In this document: piece by piece, positions 24,297-32,194 of the stretch | Layout of the letters: the number at the start of each line of letters is the position of its first letter | Numbering within the stretch: the first letter of the stretch is position 1 | Assembly: GCF_030287405.1 (NCBI RefSeq) | Contig: NZ_JASVVV010000003.1 | Coordinates: forward strand, 248,001 to 312,000 | Reading direction: 5' to 3' | Length of the DNA: 64,000 nucleotides | From: Halalkalicoccus sp. NIPERK01 | Lineage (GTDB): Archaea; Halobacteriota; Halobacteria; Halobacteriales; Halalkalicoccaceae | Position numbers and translations under genes: made by a program | Notes under the pieces: generated by a model | Seen by the model: only the letters and a program-made list of their open reading frames with translations | The model's database searches: none | Told to the model about the DNA's origin: nothing

Positions 24297-25394
24297 ATGC
24301 AGCAGACACGGCGCGCGTTCATCGGCGCGATCGGGGGTGCGGCGCTCGCGGGCTGTACCGCCGAGCGCGATCCCGGGATCGGAGGCGGAGGGTCGACCGG
24401 CGGGCAGGACGAAGGGGAGAGTGACACGCCGGCACCGGAGGTCGCGTCGGTGTCGATGGTGCTCAACTGGCGGATCGGAGGGCTCCACGCGCCCTATTTC
24501 GCCGCGCTCGAGAACGGCTTCTACGCCGACGAGGGGTTCGAGAGCGTCGACATCGAGAGCGGACAGGGTTCGGATTTCGCCGCCCAGCAGGTCGGGGTGG
24601 GCAACGCCGAGTTCGCGCTCACGAGCCCCGATCAGGTGCTGAACGTCACCAGCAAGGGCCTCGCGCCGCAGTGCGTCGGCGTCCTCATGCAACGGAACCC
24701 GGTCGTCGTCTTCAGCGCGCGCGAGAACTTCGGCGAGCCCCTCGAAGGGGCCGACCAGCTCCGCGGGCGCACGCTGGGGAGCGGCCCCGGGATGGTCCGC
24801 CAGATGACCGAGGTGTACCTCGACTCTCACGGCGTTCTCGACGCGGTCGAGTACGTCGATTCGGGCTTCGACACCGTCCAGCAACTGCTCACCGGCGAGA
24901 TCGACGCCGCCGCCGGCGTCTTCAGCGACGTGGTCGACGCCGAACACCAGGGCTACGCGATCGACGCGCTCCCGATCGCCGAGACGATCCCCTCGTACGG
25001 CCACCTGCTGGCCGTCGAGGAGGCCTTCGGCGGGGAGAACCCCGAGACCGTCGCGTCGTTCCTCCGGGCGACCGCCCGGGGAGCGGTCCACGCGAGCCAG
25101 CACCCCGAGGAGGCGATCGACGCGCTGGTCGCCGCCCAGCCGGAACTCGAGGAGGTGCGCGAGAACCAGCGCGACAAGTGGGACGCGATGCGTACCGAGT
25201 ACATGGTCTCCGAGACCGTTCGCGAGCAGGGATGGGGGGCGAGCGACCCCGAGACGTGGCGCGAGACCTACGCGACGCTCGACGCGGGTGGCTTCTTCGA
25301 GGAGAGCGTCGATCCCGACGCCGCCTGGACCAACGACTACCTCGATACCGGCTCCGAGTACGTCGCGGACTACGCCGACCTGGTCGGGGAGTGA
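24297..25394 (+). CDS. Tat lipoprotein, NMT1/THI5-type ABC transporter substrate-binding protein
   Basis: The 365-residue protein starts with QQTRRAFIGAIGGAALAGC: a twin-arginine motif, hydrophobic core and lipobox, with Cys about 20 lipidated. A Gly/Ser/Asp-rich linker leads to an NMT1 domain (LNWRIGGLHAPYFAALENGF, then DIESGQGSDFAAQQVGVGNAEF). Family role: capture of thiamine pyrimidine precursors (ThiY) or of sulfonates, nitrate or riboflavin-like ligands. It is followed after nine bases by a permease on the same strand. A second permease, the ATPase and an HTH-binding-domain protein lie convergently downstream and should complete the system. The GTG at 24285 is a possible alternative start. 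Confidence 0.88.
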   Translation: MQQTRRAFIGAIGGAALAGCTAERDPGIGGGGSTGGQDEGESDTPAPEVASVSMVLNWRIGGLHAPYFAALENGFYADEGFESVDIESGQGSDFAAQQVGVGNAEFALTSPDQVLNVTSKGLAPQCVGVLMQRNPVVVFSARENFGEPLEGADQLRGRTLGSGPGMVRQMTEVYLDSHGVLDAVEYVDSGFDTVQQLLTGEIDAAAGVFSDVVDAEHQGYAIDALPIAETIPSYGHLLAVEEAFGGENPETVASFLRATARGAVHASQHPEEAIDALVAAQPELEEVRENQRDKWDAMRTEYMVSETVREQGWGASDPETWRETYATLDAGGFFEESVDPDAAWTNDYLDTGSEYVADYADLVGE

Positions 25395-25403
25395 GTGCGG
25401 CGA

Positions 25404-26219
25404 ATGGTCGACGAGGAGCCGGATCGTCGCCGCCAGTTCCTGCCGTCGCCGGGAGCGAAGCGGTTCGTCGGTGCTTCCGGCCGAACGGCCGTCGTCCGCG
25501 TCGCACCGCCGCTGGTGACGCTCGCCGGGTTGCTGCTCGCGTGGCAGGCGCTCGTGACCGTCTACGCGATCCCGACGCTGATCCTCCCGTCGCCGGCCGA
25601 GGTCGCACGCGCGCTCGCGGAGACGTACTCCGTCTTGCTCGCCGACGCCGCCGTCACCGCGCTCACCGCCGGGGCCGGACTGCTCGCCGGGGCGGCGCTC
25701 GGTCTCGCCCTCGCGTTCTCGATGACCGCCTCGCCGGCGTTGACCCGGGCCGTGTTGCCCCACGTCGTCGCGCTGCGGATCGCGCCGCTGATCGCCATCG
25801 CGCCCCTCCTCTTTCTCTGGTTCGGCCGCGGGGTTCCCGCGCGTGCGCTGCTCGTGGCCTCCCTCACCCTGTTCCCGATGACGGTCGCGACCCTCGACGG
25901 ACTGCGGGGAACGCCGCCGTCGTACCTCGCGCTGATGGAGTCGGTCGCCGCGCCCGGCTGGAGGGTGTTCCTCCGGGTCCGGGTTCCGGCGGCCGTCCCG
26001 AGCGTCCTCGCGGGGGCCAAGATCGCCGCGACGCTGTCGGTCATCGGCGCGGTCGTCGCGGAGTTCGTCGCGCTCGACGCCGGGTTGGGCTATCGCGTCT
26101 TCTACACCGCGACCTTCCTCCGGACCGCCGAATCGTTCGCCGCGCTCGTCGTCCTCTCGCTTCTGGGGGTCGGCTTCTACCTCCTCCCGGTCGCCGCCGA
26201 GCGCGCAGTCCGGCGGTGA
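25404..26219 (+). CDS. ABC transporter permease, ThiX/SsuC type
   Basis: The 271-residue protein has an N-terminal cytosolic stretch and six hydrophobic segments. The coupling (EAA) loop reads YLALMESVAAPGWRVFLRVRVPAAVPSVL, ending in the conserved Gly of VLAGAKIAATLSVIGAVVAEF. It belongs to the BPD_transp_1 group used by nitrate, sulfonate and thiamine-precursor importers. It is the second gene after the lipoprotein. A GTG at 25395 directly abutting the lipoprotein stop is the alternative start. Its stop codon abuts the stop of the opposing permease gene with no base between (TGATCA). Confidence 0.88.
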   Translation: MVDEEPDRRRQFLPSPGAKRFVGASGRTAVVRVAPPLVTLAGLLLAWQALVTVYAIPTLILPSPAEVARALAETYSVLLADAAVTALTAGAGLLAGAALGLALAFSMTASPALTRAVLPHVVALRIAPLIAIAPLLFLWFGRGVPARALLVASLTLFPMTVATLDGLRGTPPSYLALMESVAAPGWRVFLRVRVPAAVPSVLAGAKIAATLSVIGAVVAEFVALDAGLGYRVFYTATFLRTAESFAALVVLSLLGVGFYLLPVAAERAVRR

Positions 26220-26999
26220 TCAGACCGCACTCCATCGCCCGGCGGCCCGCTGGACGAGGGCGACCACGCCGTAGAGCGCGAGTCCCTCCAGAACGAGGAC
26301 GACGAGCGCCGCGAGCATGACGTCCGCCCGGACGTTCTCGGACGCCAGCAGGACCACGAACCCCAACCCGTTGTCGGCGACGATCCACTCGGCGATCACC
26401 GCGCCGACGACGGCGAGCGTCACGGACTGTTTCAGCCCCGCGAACACGTCGGGCAGCGCGTAGGGCAGGTCGACGTGGACGATTCGTCGAACCGGCCCCG
26501 CCGCGACCGAGTCGAGCAGGTCGTGGTACTCGGTGGGGGCGTTCGAGAGCCCCGCCGCCGTGCTGAGCACCATCGGGAAGAAGGCGATCAGCGCGACGAA
26601 GACGACCGCCGTGGTCATGCCCGTCCCGAGATAGATCAGCAGGACGGGCGCGACGGCGACCTTCGGGAGGACCCGCGCCGTCACCAGATAGGGGTAGACC
26701 GCCCGCCGGAACCACGGCAGGTACGCCACGCCCAGCGCGAGGACGAACCCGCCAGCGATCCCGATCGACCCCCCGTAGACGACCTTTTCGAGCGTGAACA
26801 GGGCGTTTCGGCCGTAGAGTCCGGGGTTGTCCAGTAGCTGGGCCGCGACCGCGGGCGGCGACGGGAGGACGAACGGCGGGACGTCGAACGCGAGGACGAG
26901 CGCCCACCAGCCGCCGACCGCCGCGACGAGCGCCGCCAGCGGATAGCTCACACGCCCGCGATCGCGGACGAACCGGCCCACCGCGCCCGCCTCAGGCAT
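26220..26999 (-). CDS. ABC transporter permease, ThiX/SsuC type (second)
   Basis: The 259-residue protein has six hydrophobic segments and a coupling loop YHDLLDSVAAGPVRRIVHVDLPYALPDVFAG, followed by LAVVGAVIAEWIVADNGLGF. It is paralogous to the opposing permease and could pair with it as a heterodimer or form its own channel. Its start overlaps the end of the ATPase gene by eight bases, which couples the two. Order of transcription: HTH-binding-domain protein, ATPase, this permease. Confidence 0.88.
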   Translation of the reverse strand: MPEAGAVGRFVRDRGRVSYPLAALVAAVGGWWALVLAFDVPPFVLPSPPAVAAQLLDNPGLYGRNALFTLEKVVYGGSIGIAGGFVLALGVAYLPWFRRAVYPYLVTARVLPKVAVAPVLLIYLGTGMTTAVVFVALIAFFPMVLSTAAGLSNAPTEYHDLLDSVAAGPVRRIVHVDLPYALPDVFAGLKQSVTLAVVGAVIAEWIVADNGLGFVVLLASENVRADVMLAALVVLVLEGLALYGVVALVQRAAGRWSAV

Positions 27000-27735
27000 A
27001 GCTCTCGTGGAGCGCCCGGCGGACGGCGGCCACTCGCTTCTGGAACGCCCGGGAGTCGAACACGCGCTCGTCGCGGGGGCTCGGGAGGTCGACCTCGAAG
27101 ACCCGCTCGATCCGGCCGGGTTCGCCGCGCATCACCACGCAGCGATCCGCGAGGAAGACCGCCTCGGGGACGCTGTGGGTGACGAACACCACCGTCTTTC
27201 GCTCGCGTCGCCAGACCTCCCGGAGTTCGACCCCGAGTTCGTCGCGCGTGATCTCGTCGAGTTCGCCGAACGGTTCGTCCATCAACAGCACGTCCGCCCC
27301 GAGGTGGATCGCCCGCGCGATCGACACCCGCTGGCGCATCCCGCCCGAGAGCGCCCGGGGCTTCGCGTCCTCGAACCCCGCCAACCCCACCCGAGCGAGC
27401 AGTTCCCGCGCCCCCTCGCGGTTCGGCTCCTCGCCGGCCATCTCCCGCAGGAAGGTGACGTTCTCGAGCGCGCTCTTCCACGGGAGGAGGGTGTGGTTCT
27501 GGAAGACGAATCCCAACCGGGCGGCCGCCTGCGCGGCCGCGGGGGCGTCGCCGTCGACCCGTACTTCCCCCTTGGTCGGCTCCTCCAGCCCGCCGATCGC
27601 CCGGAGCAGGGTCGTCTTCCCGCAACCCGACGGGCCGACGACCGTGACGAACTCGCCGTCCTCGATCCGGAGGTCGACCTCCGAGACGGCGGTCACGTCC
27701 TCGAAGGCGACCGTCACCCCCTCGAGGTCGATCAT
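26992..27735 (-). CDS. ABC transporter ATP-binding protein, SsuB/ThiZ type
   Basis: The 247-residue protein has all motifs: Walker A GPSGCGKTT (about 37-45), Q-loop VFQNHTLLPW, signature LSGGMRQRVSIARA, Walker B VLLMDEPFGELD, and H-loop FVTHSVPEA. It energises an importer of the nitrate/sulfonate/thiamine-precursor family from the cytosolic face. The ATG at 27735 overlaps the stop of the upstream regulator-like gene by four bases (ATGA) and marks the start of the domain. It is the only ATPase near the two permeases, so it probably serves both. Confidence 0.92.
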   Translation of the reverse strand: MIDLEGVTVAFEDVTAVSEVDLRIEDGEFVTVVGPSGCGKTTLLRAIGGLEEPTKGEVRVDGDAPAAAQAAARLGFVFQNHTLLPWKSALENVTFLREMAGEEPNREGARELLARVGLAGFEDAKPRALSGGMRQRVSIARAIHLGADVLLMDEPFGELDEITRDELGVELREVWRRERKTVVFVTHSVPEAVFLADRCVVMRGEPGRIERVFEVDLPSPRDERVFDSRAFQKRVAAVRRALHESYA

Positions 27736-28997
27736 GCACTCCCCGGCCCCGAGAGCAGCGACCCCTGATCGAGCGCCGCCCGGAGACGCTCCCACGTCTC
27801 CTCGCGCTGCCAGCCCCAGCCGTGCTCGCGCACCGCGTCGCTCCCGCCGAACTCGCGGCTCGCGACCTCGAACGTTCGGACGGCGCGGTCGACGGACCCC
27901 GACGAGCGGGCCGCGACCCGCTCGGCCGCGGGGGTCGGATCGAGACGCGCCTCGGCCCAGCCGGCGGTCGTCCCCGCGAGGAATCCCTCGAGGGCGCTTC
28001 GGCGCGCCGACAGCGTCCCCTCGCGCACGACGAGCGTCGGCCCGTAGATCGGGAAGCGGTCGGCCACCGCGAGCGTGTCGACGGTCATGCCCCGCCGCTC
28101 TAGCCGCCGGGGGTCCGAGAACGACCCCGTGACGACGTCGACCTCCCCCGAGAGGAGGGCGTCCTGTTCCTCGCCGGCCGTATCGACGATGCGGACGCCC
28201 CCGTCGGGCGCGACCTGGCTCAGAAAGAGGCGACCGAGCACCCGCGTCTCGGACCGCGCGGGCATCCCGACCCGCCGGTCGCGGAGCTGATCGACGCCGG
28301 TCAACGGCTCGCCGAACCGCTCGCGAACCGTGTAGAGGACGGCCATCGCCCGCTGGTAGACGACCGCGATCGGCACCACCGCCTCGCCCGCCGCCCGCGC
28401 CCGGAGGACCGTCGCCGCGCCGACCAGTCCCACGTCAGATTCGCCCGAGACGAGGGCGTCGAGCGCCCGGTGGGAGCCCTCGCGGTGTTCGACGTCGACC
28501 TCGACCCCGAACTCGTCGTAGCCCTCGTGCCCGGCGTAAAACGGGAGGTGGAGCCCGTTGGGCCGCCAGTTCAACCCGAGCGTGAGCCGCTCGTCCTGCT
28601 CGTCCCGATCGTCCGGGGCACCCTCTTCGGTGCCGAAACGCTCGGCCGCGCGATCCAGCAACGCCCCCGCGTGGTGCCGGTACACCTCCGTGGGGCTGGC
28701 GTCGAGGGTCGACCTCGCGCGCCACGCCGTCGGGGGGCGGCCGGGGCCGTCGTCGCGCACGGCCGTCCGGTCGACGACCCCCGCCGATTCGAGGCGGTCG
28801 ACCGCCGACGCGATCGCGTTCCGGTTCAACCCCGTCCCGATCCGGAGCGCGAGCTCCGTCGCCGGGCCCTCCTCGACCGCCGAGCGAAGGAGGAGGTACG
28901 CGAGGACGCGGGCGGCGTCCTCGCCCAGCCCCGGCGTCAACCGGGCGACGACCTCCCGGTCGTCCTCGTCGAGCACCCAGAACTCTTCCGTGCGCAT
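27732..28997 (-). CDS. Winged-helix DNA-binding domain fused to an NMT1/THI5-type substrate-binding domain
   Basis: The 421-residue protein has two parts. Residues about 15-110 are a MarR/TrmB-like winged helix (ARVLAYLLLRSAVEEGPATE, then NRNAIASAVDRLESAGVVDR and a basic wing DDGPGRPPTAWR). Residues about 135-415 are a full NMT1-type binding domain (LTLGLNWRPNGLHLPFYAGH, then GVDQLRDRRVGMPARSETR) like those at 20191 and 24297. There is no signal or membrane segment. The natural reading is a one-component regulator that senses the transported ligand with a recruited binding domain and controls this transport locus. It is the first gene of the ATPase-permease transcript and overlaps the ATPase by four bases. 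Confidence 0.85.
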   Translation of the reverse strand: MRTEEFWVLDEDDREVVARLTPGLGEDAARVLAYLLLRSAVEEGPATELALRIGTGLNRNAIASAVDRLESAGVVDRTAVRDDGPGRPPTAWRARSTLDASPTEVYRHHAGALLDRAAERFGTEEGAPDDRDEQDERLTLGLNWRPNGLHLPFYAGHEGYDEFGVEVDVEHREGSHRALDALVSGESDVGLVGAATVLRARAAGEAVVPIAVVYQRAMAVLYTVRERFGEPLTGVDQLRDRRVGMPARSETRVLGRLFLSQVAPDGGVRIVDTAGEEQDALLSGEVDVVTGSFSDPRRLERRGMTVDTLAVADRFPIYGPTLVVREGTLSARRSALEGFLAGTTAGWAEARLDPTPAAERVAARSSGSVDRAVRTFEVASREFGGSDAVREHGWGWQREETWERLRAALDQGSLLSGPGSA

Positions 28998-29039
28998 CGA
29001 TACCGCACCTTCTCCCCGCGCCGATAAAACGCCTCCGCC

Positions 29040-29324
29040 CTACTCCCCGTCGAGCGCGGGGCCCTTTCGGGCGATCGTCGTCGCCGGGAGACCCGCCCGC
29101 TCCGCGTGTTCCTCGACGGCCTCCTCGCTCTCGGCCTCGTACTGACAGAACGTACCGATCACGCCGCCCTCACCGTCGGTGAGCACGTCCGACTCGTTCC
29201 ACCGGATTTCGGTCCCCTCCTCGCGCATCTCCTCGAGGACCCGCCCCGACTCCTCGGCGGCGTCGTCGAGTTCCTCGTCGCTGATCGGCTCGTCGAGTTC
29301 CCGATAGATCTGGAATTCCTTCAC
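29040..29324 (-). CDS. DUF4242-type small protein
   Basis: The 94-residue acidic protein starts at a GTG and reads KEFQIYRELDEPISDEELD, then TEIRWNESDVLTDGEGGVIGTFCQYEAESEEAVEEHAERAGLP, with the last part at residues about 56-80. This is the ferredoxin-like alpha/beta fold of DUF4242, members of which include nickel-binding proteins of actinobacteria. The role in haloarchaea is unknown. The single Cys and His near the end of the core could bind metal. The gene is monocistronic, between the HTH-fusion gene and a divergent unknown gene. Confidence 0.78.
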   Translation of the reverse strand: MKEFQIYRELDEPISDEELDDAAEESGRVLEEMREEGTEIRWNESDVLTDGEGGVIGTFCQYEAESEEAVEEHAERAGLPATTIARKGPALDGE

Positions 29325-29424
29325 GACCCCTACTCTCGGTCCCGGGTTGTAAGGTTTTCCCACGCTTAAACGGGTGGCACCTCCCACGTCACCGCTTATG
29401 TAGCGAGTGCGCGAACTCGGGTGT

Positions 29425-29781
29425 ATGCTCGTGCATCTCCACCAGTACAAACACGAGGAAGTCGATTTCGACGACAACCGAACCACGGGAGAATCCCAGA
29501 CCGAGGACTCCGTGAACAAGGACAGCGAGGAGTACTTCGGCGAGAACATCCAGGATTTCGACGTCGAGACGTGGGAGACCGTCGAGTACGAGGGCGACCC
29601 GATCCAGCGCCGAACCCTCACGATCGGAGGGGTCGCCGCGGTCTCGGTCCCCCAGGACGAGAACGAGGAGGACGACCCGGACCTCCCCGGCCGGACGATC
29701 CAGATACGGACCGGCGGCGGCCAGGAGTTCGTCGAGCAGGCCGTCTTCGTCGAGGCGCAGGACGAGAACCCCGACCAGTAG
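29425..29781 (+). CDS. Small acidic protein of unknown function
   Basis: The 118-residue protein is very acidic and soluble, with no cysteine, signal peptide or membrane segment. A middle section DFDVETWETVEYEGDPIQRRTLTIGG suggests beta structure; both ends are likely disordered. I do not recognise a family. The ATG at 29425 is preferred over an earlier TTG or GTG because the coding bias starts there. CGCTTATGTAG about 30 bp upstream could be its promoter element. It lies 47 bp ahead of the archaeosine gene. Confidence 0.62.
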   Translation: MLVHLHQYKHEEVDFDDNRTTGESQTEDSVNKDSEEYFGENIQDFDVETWETVEYEGDPIQRRTLTIGGVAAVSVPQDENEEDDPDLPGRTIQIRTGGGQEFVEQAVFVEAQDENPDQ

Positions 29782-29828
29782 GGCGGGGAGACGAAGCCGC
29801 TTTAGGCCGCGGGCGGCTATCGCGGTCA

Positions 29829-30899
29829 ATGAGTAAACCGAGTCCCGAGGTCTACGAACAGGGGCGCGGGATGGACGCGCACAACCGGGTGATGCGCTCC
29901 ATTCGCGCCGAGAAGGAGAAACACTACGACCCCCACGAACCCACGCGGGTCTGGATCGACGAGGACAACACGCCCGACGGCGTTCGCCAGTCGCTGACGA
30001 TCATCCTCAACACCGGCGGGTGTCGCTGGGCGCGCGCGGGCGGCTGTACGATGTGTGGCTACGTCGCCGAATCGGTCGAGGGCGGGTCGGTCTCCCACGA
30101 GGCGCTGATGGACCAGATCGAGGTCTGCCTCGAACACGAGCGCGAGGAGGCCGACGAGAAGAGCCCGTTGATCAAGATCTACACCTCCGGAAGCTTCCTC
30201 GACGAGCGCGAAGTGGGCGCCGAGAGTCGACGGGCGATCGCCGAAACCTTCGCCGACCGCGAGCGGATCGTCGTCGAGAGCCTGCCGGACTTCGTCGAGG
30301 GCGAGCGGGTCGCCGATTTCACCGACCGGGGCCTCGAGACGGACGTGGCGGTCGGCCTCGAAACGGCCACGGACCGGGTTCGTCGTGACTGCGTGAACAA
30401 GTACTTCGAGTTCTCCGACTTCATCGAAGCGAGCGAGGCCGCCACGACGGCAGGCGCGGGGATCAAGGCCTACCTCCTCCTCAAACCGCCGTTCCTCTCC
30501 GAGAGCGAGGCCGTCGAGGACATGAAACGCTCCGTCCGCCGGTGTGCGGAGTACGCCCACACCGTCTCGATGAACCCGACCAACGTCCAGCGCTACACGA
30601 TGGTCGACGAACTCTACTTCCGCGGGGGCTACCGCCCGCCGTGGCTCTGGTCGGTCGCGGAGGTGCTCGAATCGACCGCCGACGCCGACGCGATCGTCGT
30701 CTCGGACCCCGTGGGACACGGCTCCGAGCGGGGCCCGCACAACTGCGGGGGGTGTGACGACCGCCTCCAGCGCGCGATCAAGGACTTCGACCTCCGACAG
30801 GACCCGTCGGTGTTCGAGCAGGTTTCCTGCGAGTGTAAAGCGACGTGGGAGGCGGTGATGGCCCGGGAGACGGGCTACAACATGCCGCTCGCCCGGTGA
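29829..30899 (+). CDS. raSEA: Archaeosine biosynthesis radical SAM protein RaSEA
   Basis: The 356-residue protein has the unusual radical SAM cluster motif C65-x7-C73-x2-C76 (CRWARAGGCTMC), followed by LIKIYTSGSFLDE and KAYLLLKPPF. RaSEA works with ArcS: it splits the lysine adduct on preQ0 at tRNA position 15 to leave archaeosine (G+). A later cysteine group (HNCGGCDDR and VSCECKATW) probably forms an additional metal site. The ATG at 29829 begins the conserved region. ArcS is not adjacent. Confidence 0.93.
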   Translation: MSKPSPEVYEQGRGMDAHNRVMRSIRAEKEKHYDPHEPTRVWIDEDNTPDGVRQSLTIILNTGGCRWARAGGCTMCGYVAESVEGGSVSHEALMDQIEVCLEHEREEADEKSPLIKIYTSGSFLDEREVGAESRRAIAETFADRERIVVESLPDFVEGERVADFTDRGLETDVAVGLETATDRVRRDCVNKYFEFSDFIEASEAATTAGAGIKAYLLLKPPFLSESEAVEDMKRSVRRCAEYAHTVSMNPTNVQRYTMVDELYFRGGYRPPWLWSVAEVLESTADADAIVVSDPVGHGSERGPHNCGGCDDRLQRAIKDFDLRQDPSVFEQVSCECKATWEAVMARETGYNMPLAR

Positions 30900-30990
30900 G
30901 TTAACCGCAGGCTAAGTCGAACTCGGCGGTAATTAACGAAGTACGGAGGGGGCGTAGGAGGGGGTACCGTCGGTGACGACGGCGACCCAC

Positions 30991-31107
30991 ATGGCACACG
31001 AGACAGACGAAGCGGTCGTCCACGCGGACGGCTGGTTCATCATCAGAAACACCGAGGACCCCGCCCAATGGCTCGCGAGCGACGCCCCCGTCGACATCCG
31101 CCGTTAG
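30991..31107 (+). CDS. 38-residue microprotein of unknown function
   Basis: An ATG at 30991 opens a 38-codon frame reading AHETDEAVVHADGWFIIRN and ending DPAQWLASDAPVDIRR. Acidic composition, high third-position GC and a well-formed ending that interlocks with the purQ stop codon (TTAG) argue for a real gene. A run of GGAGGGGG upstream could serve as ribosome-binding sequence and TAATTAACG as promoter. No function is recognised. Confidence 0.6.
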   Translation: MAHETDEAVVHADGWFIIRNTEDPAQWLASDAPVDIRR

Positions 31108-31775
31108 GCGAACCCTTCGAGGATCCCGCGCCCGTCAGTACCGCCGATATCCGCGAGGACGGCCCGTTCGGGATGGGGCATGAGCACCGCGACCGACTCG
31201 CGCTCGCCGCAGACCCCGGCGACGTTGCCCGCCGATCCGTTCGGGTTCGCAGCCGTCGTCACCCGCCCCGCCTCGTCGCAGTAGCGAAACAGGACCCGTC
31301 CCTCCGACTCCAGTCGTTCTAGCTCCCCGTCGCCGACCTCGAAGCGCCCCTCGCCGTGAGCGATCGGCAGGTCGATCACCTCGCCCTCCTCGTAGGCCGC
31401 CGTCCACGGCGTCTCCGCGTTCTCCACCCGGAGGTGGACGTCCTCGCACTGGAAGCGCGCGCTCGCGTTCGTCGTGAACGCCCCCGGCGTCAGTCGCGAC
31501 TCGCTGCCGATCTGTGCGCCGTTACACACCCCGAGGACGGGCACGCCCTCGTCGGCGACCGCTCGAACCTCCGCCACGATCGGCGAGCGGGCGGCCATCG
31601 CGCCGGCCCGCAGGTAGTCGCCGTAGGAGAAGCCGCCGGGGAGGACGACGCCCGTGGTGTCCTCGGGCAGTCCGTCCTCGTGCCAGACGATCTCGCTCTC
31701 GATCCCCATCGAATCGAGGGCGCGTTTCGCGTCTCGGTCGCAGTTCGACCCGCCGAAGCGAACGATCGAGATCAT
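31104..31775 (-). CDS. purQ: Phosphoribosylformylglycinamidine synthase, glutaminase subunit PurQ
   Basis: The 223-residue class I glutamine amidotransferase has the nucleophile elbow GVCNGAQIG (Cys near 84) and the His-Glu pair in LMPHPERAV. It releases ammonia from glutamine for PurL in the fourth step of purine synthesis. The start overlaps the purS stop by four bases, so purS-purQ is an operon. Its stop interlocks with that of the opposing microprotein. PurL is not in the window. Confidence 0.95.
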   Translation of the reverse strand: MISIVRFGGSNCDRDAKRALDSMGIESEIVWHEDGLPEDTTGVVLPGGFSYGDYLRAGAMAARSPIVAEVRAVADEGVPVLGVCNGAQIGSESRLTPGAFTTNASARFQCEDVHLRVENAETPWTAAYEEGEVIDLPIAHGEGRFEVGDGELERLESEGRVLFRYCDEAGRVTTAANPNGSAGNVAGVCGERESVAVLMPHPERAVLADIGGTDGRGILEGFA

Positions 31776-32026
31776 TCTCGACGCCCTACCTCCACCTCGT
31801 AGTCGTGGATCGTCGGGTTCGCGAGCAGTCGTTCGGCCATCTCGTCCGCCCGCCGCTCGGCCGCCGCCTCGGAGTCGGCGTCGAGGTCGATCTCGAAGCG
31901 ATCCGCGGATCGCAGGTCCTCGAGTTCGAACTCGAGGCGTTCGAGCGCCCGCTTCGTGGTCTCGGCTTCCGGATCGAGGACGCCCCGCTTGAGGCGGACG
32001 GTCACGATCGCGGTGTACGCGGCCAT
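31772..32026 (-). CDS. purS: Phosphoribosylformylglycinamidine synthase subunit PurS
   Basis: The 84-residue protein begins YTAIVTVRLKRGVLDPEAE and shows the small alpha/beta PurS fold with FEIDLDADSEAAAERRADEM. PurS links PurQ to PurL in the FGAM synthase complex. The ATG at 32026 is used because the longer in-frame extension upstream overlaps the opposing gene and has no family match. It is the first gene of purS-purQ. Confidence 0.94.
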   Translation of the reverse strand: MAAYTAIVTVRLKRGVLDPEAETTKRALERLEFELEDLRSADRFEIDLDADSEAAAERRADEMAERLLANPTIHDYEVEVGRRE

Positions 32027-32194
32027 ACTCGATGTGGCGCGGTCGTGCTCAAAAGCTCTTTCTACTCGTGGACTTGATGCACGAACGTGCGTCCTCGATT
32101 CGGGAGAGCGGTTCCGTGAACCCGGACGGACGGACACACTTTTTGCCGCGAGCCATCGAGAGGGCGTGATGACCCGTACCACGAGGTGGCGGCG

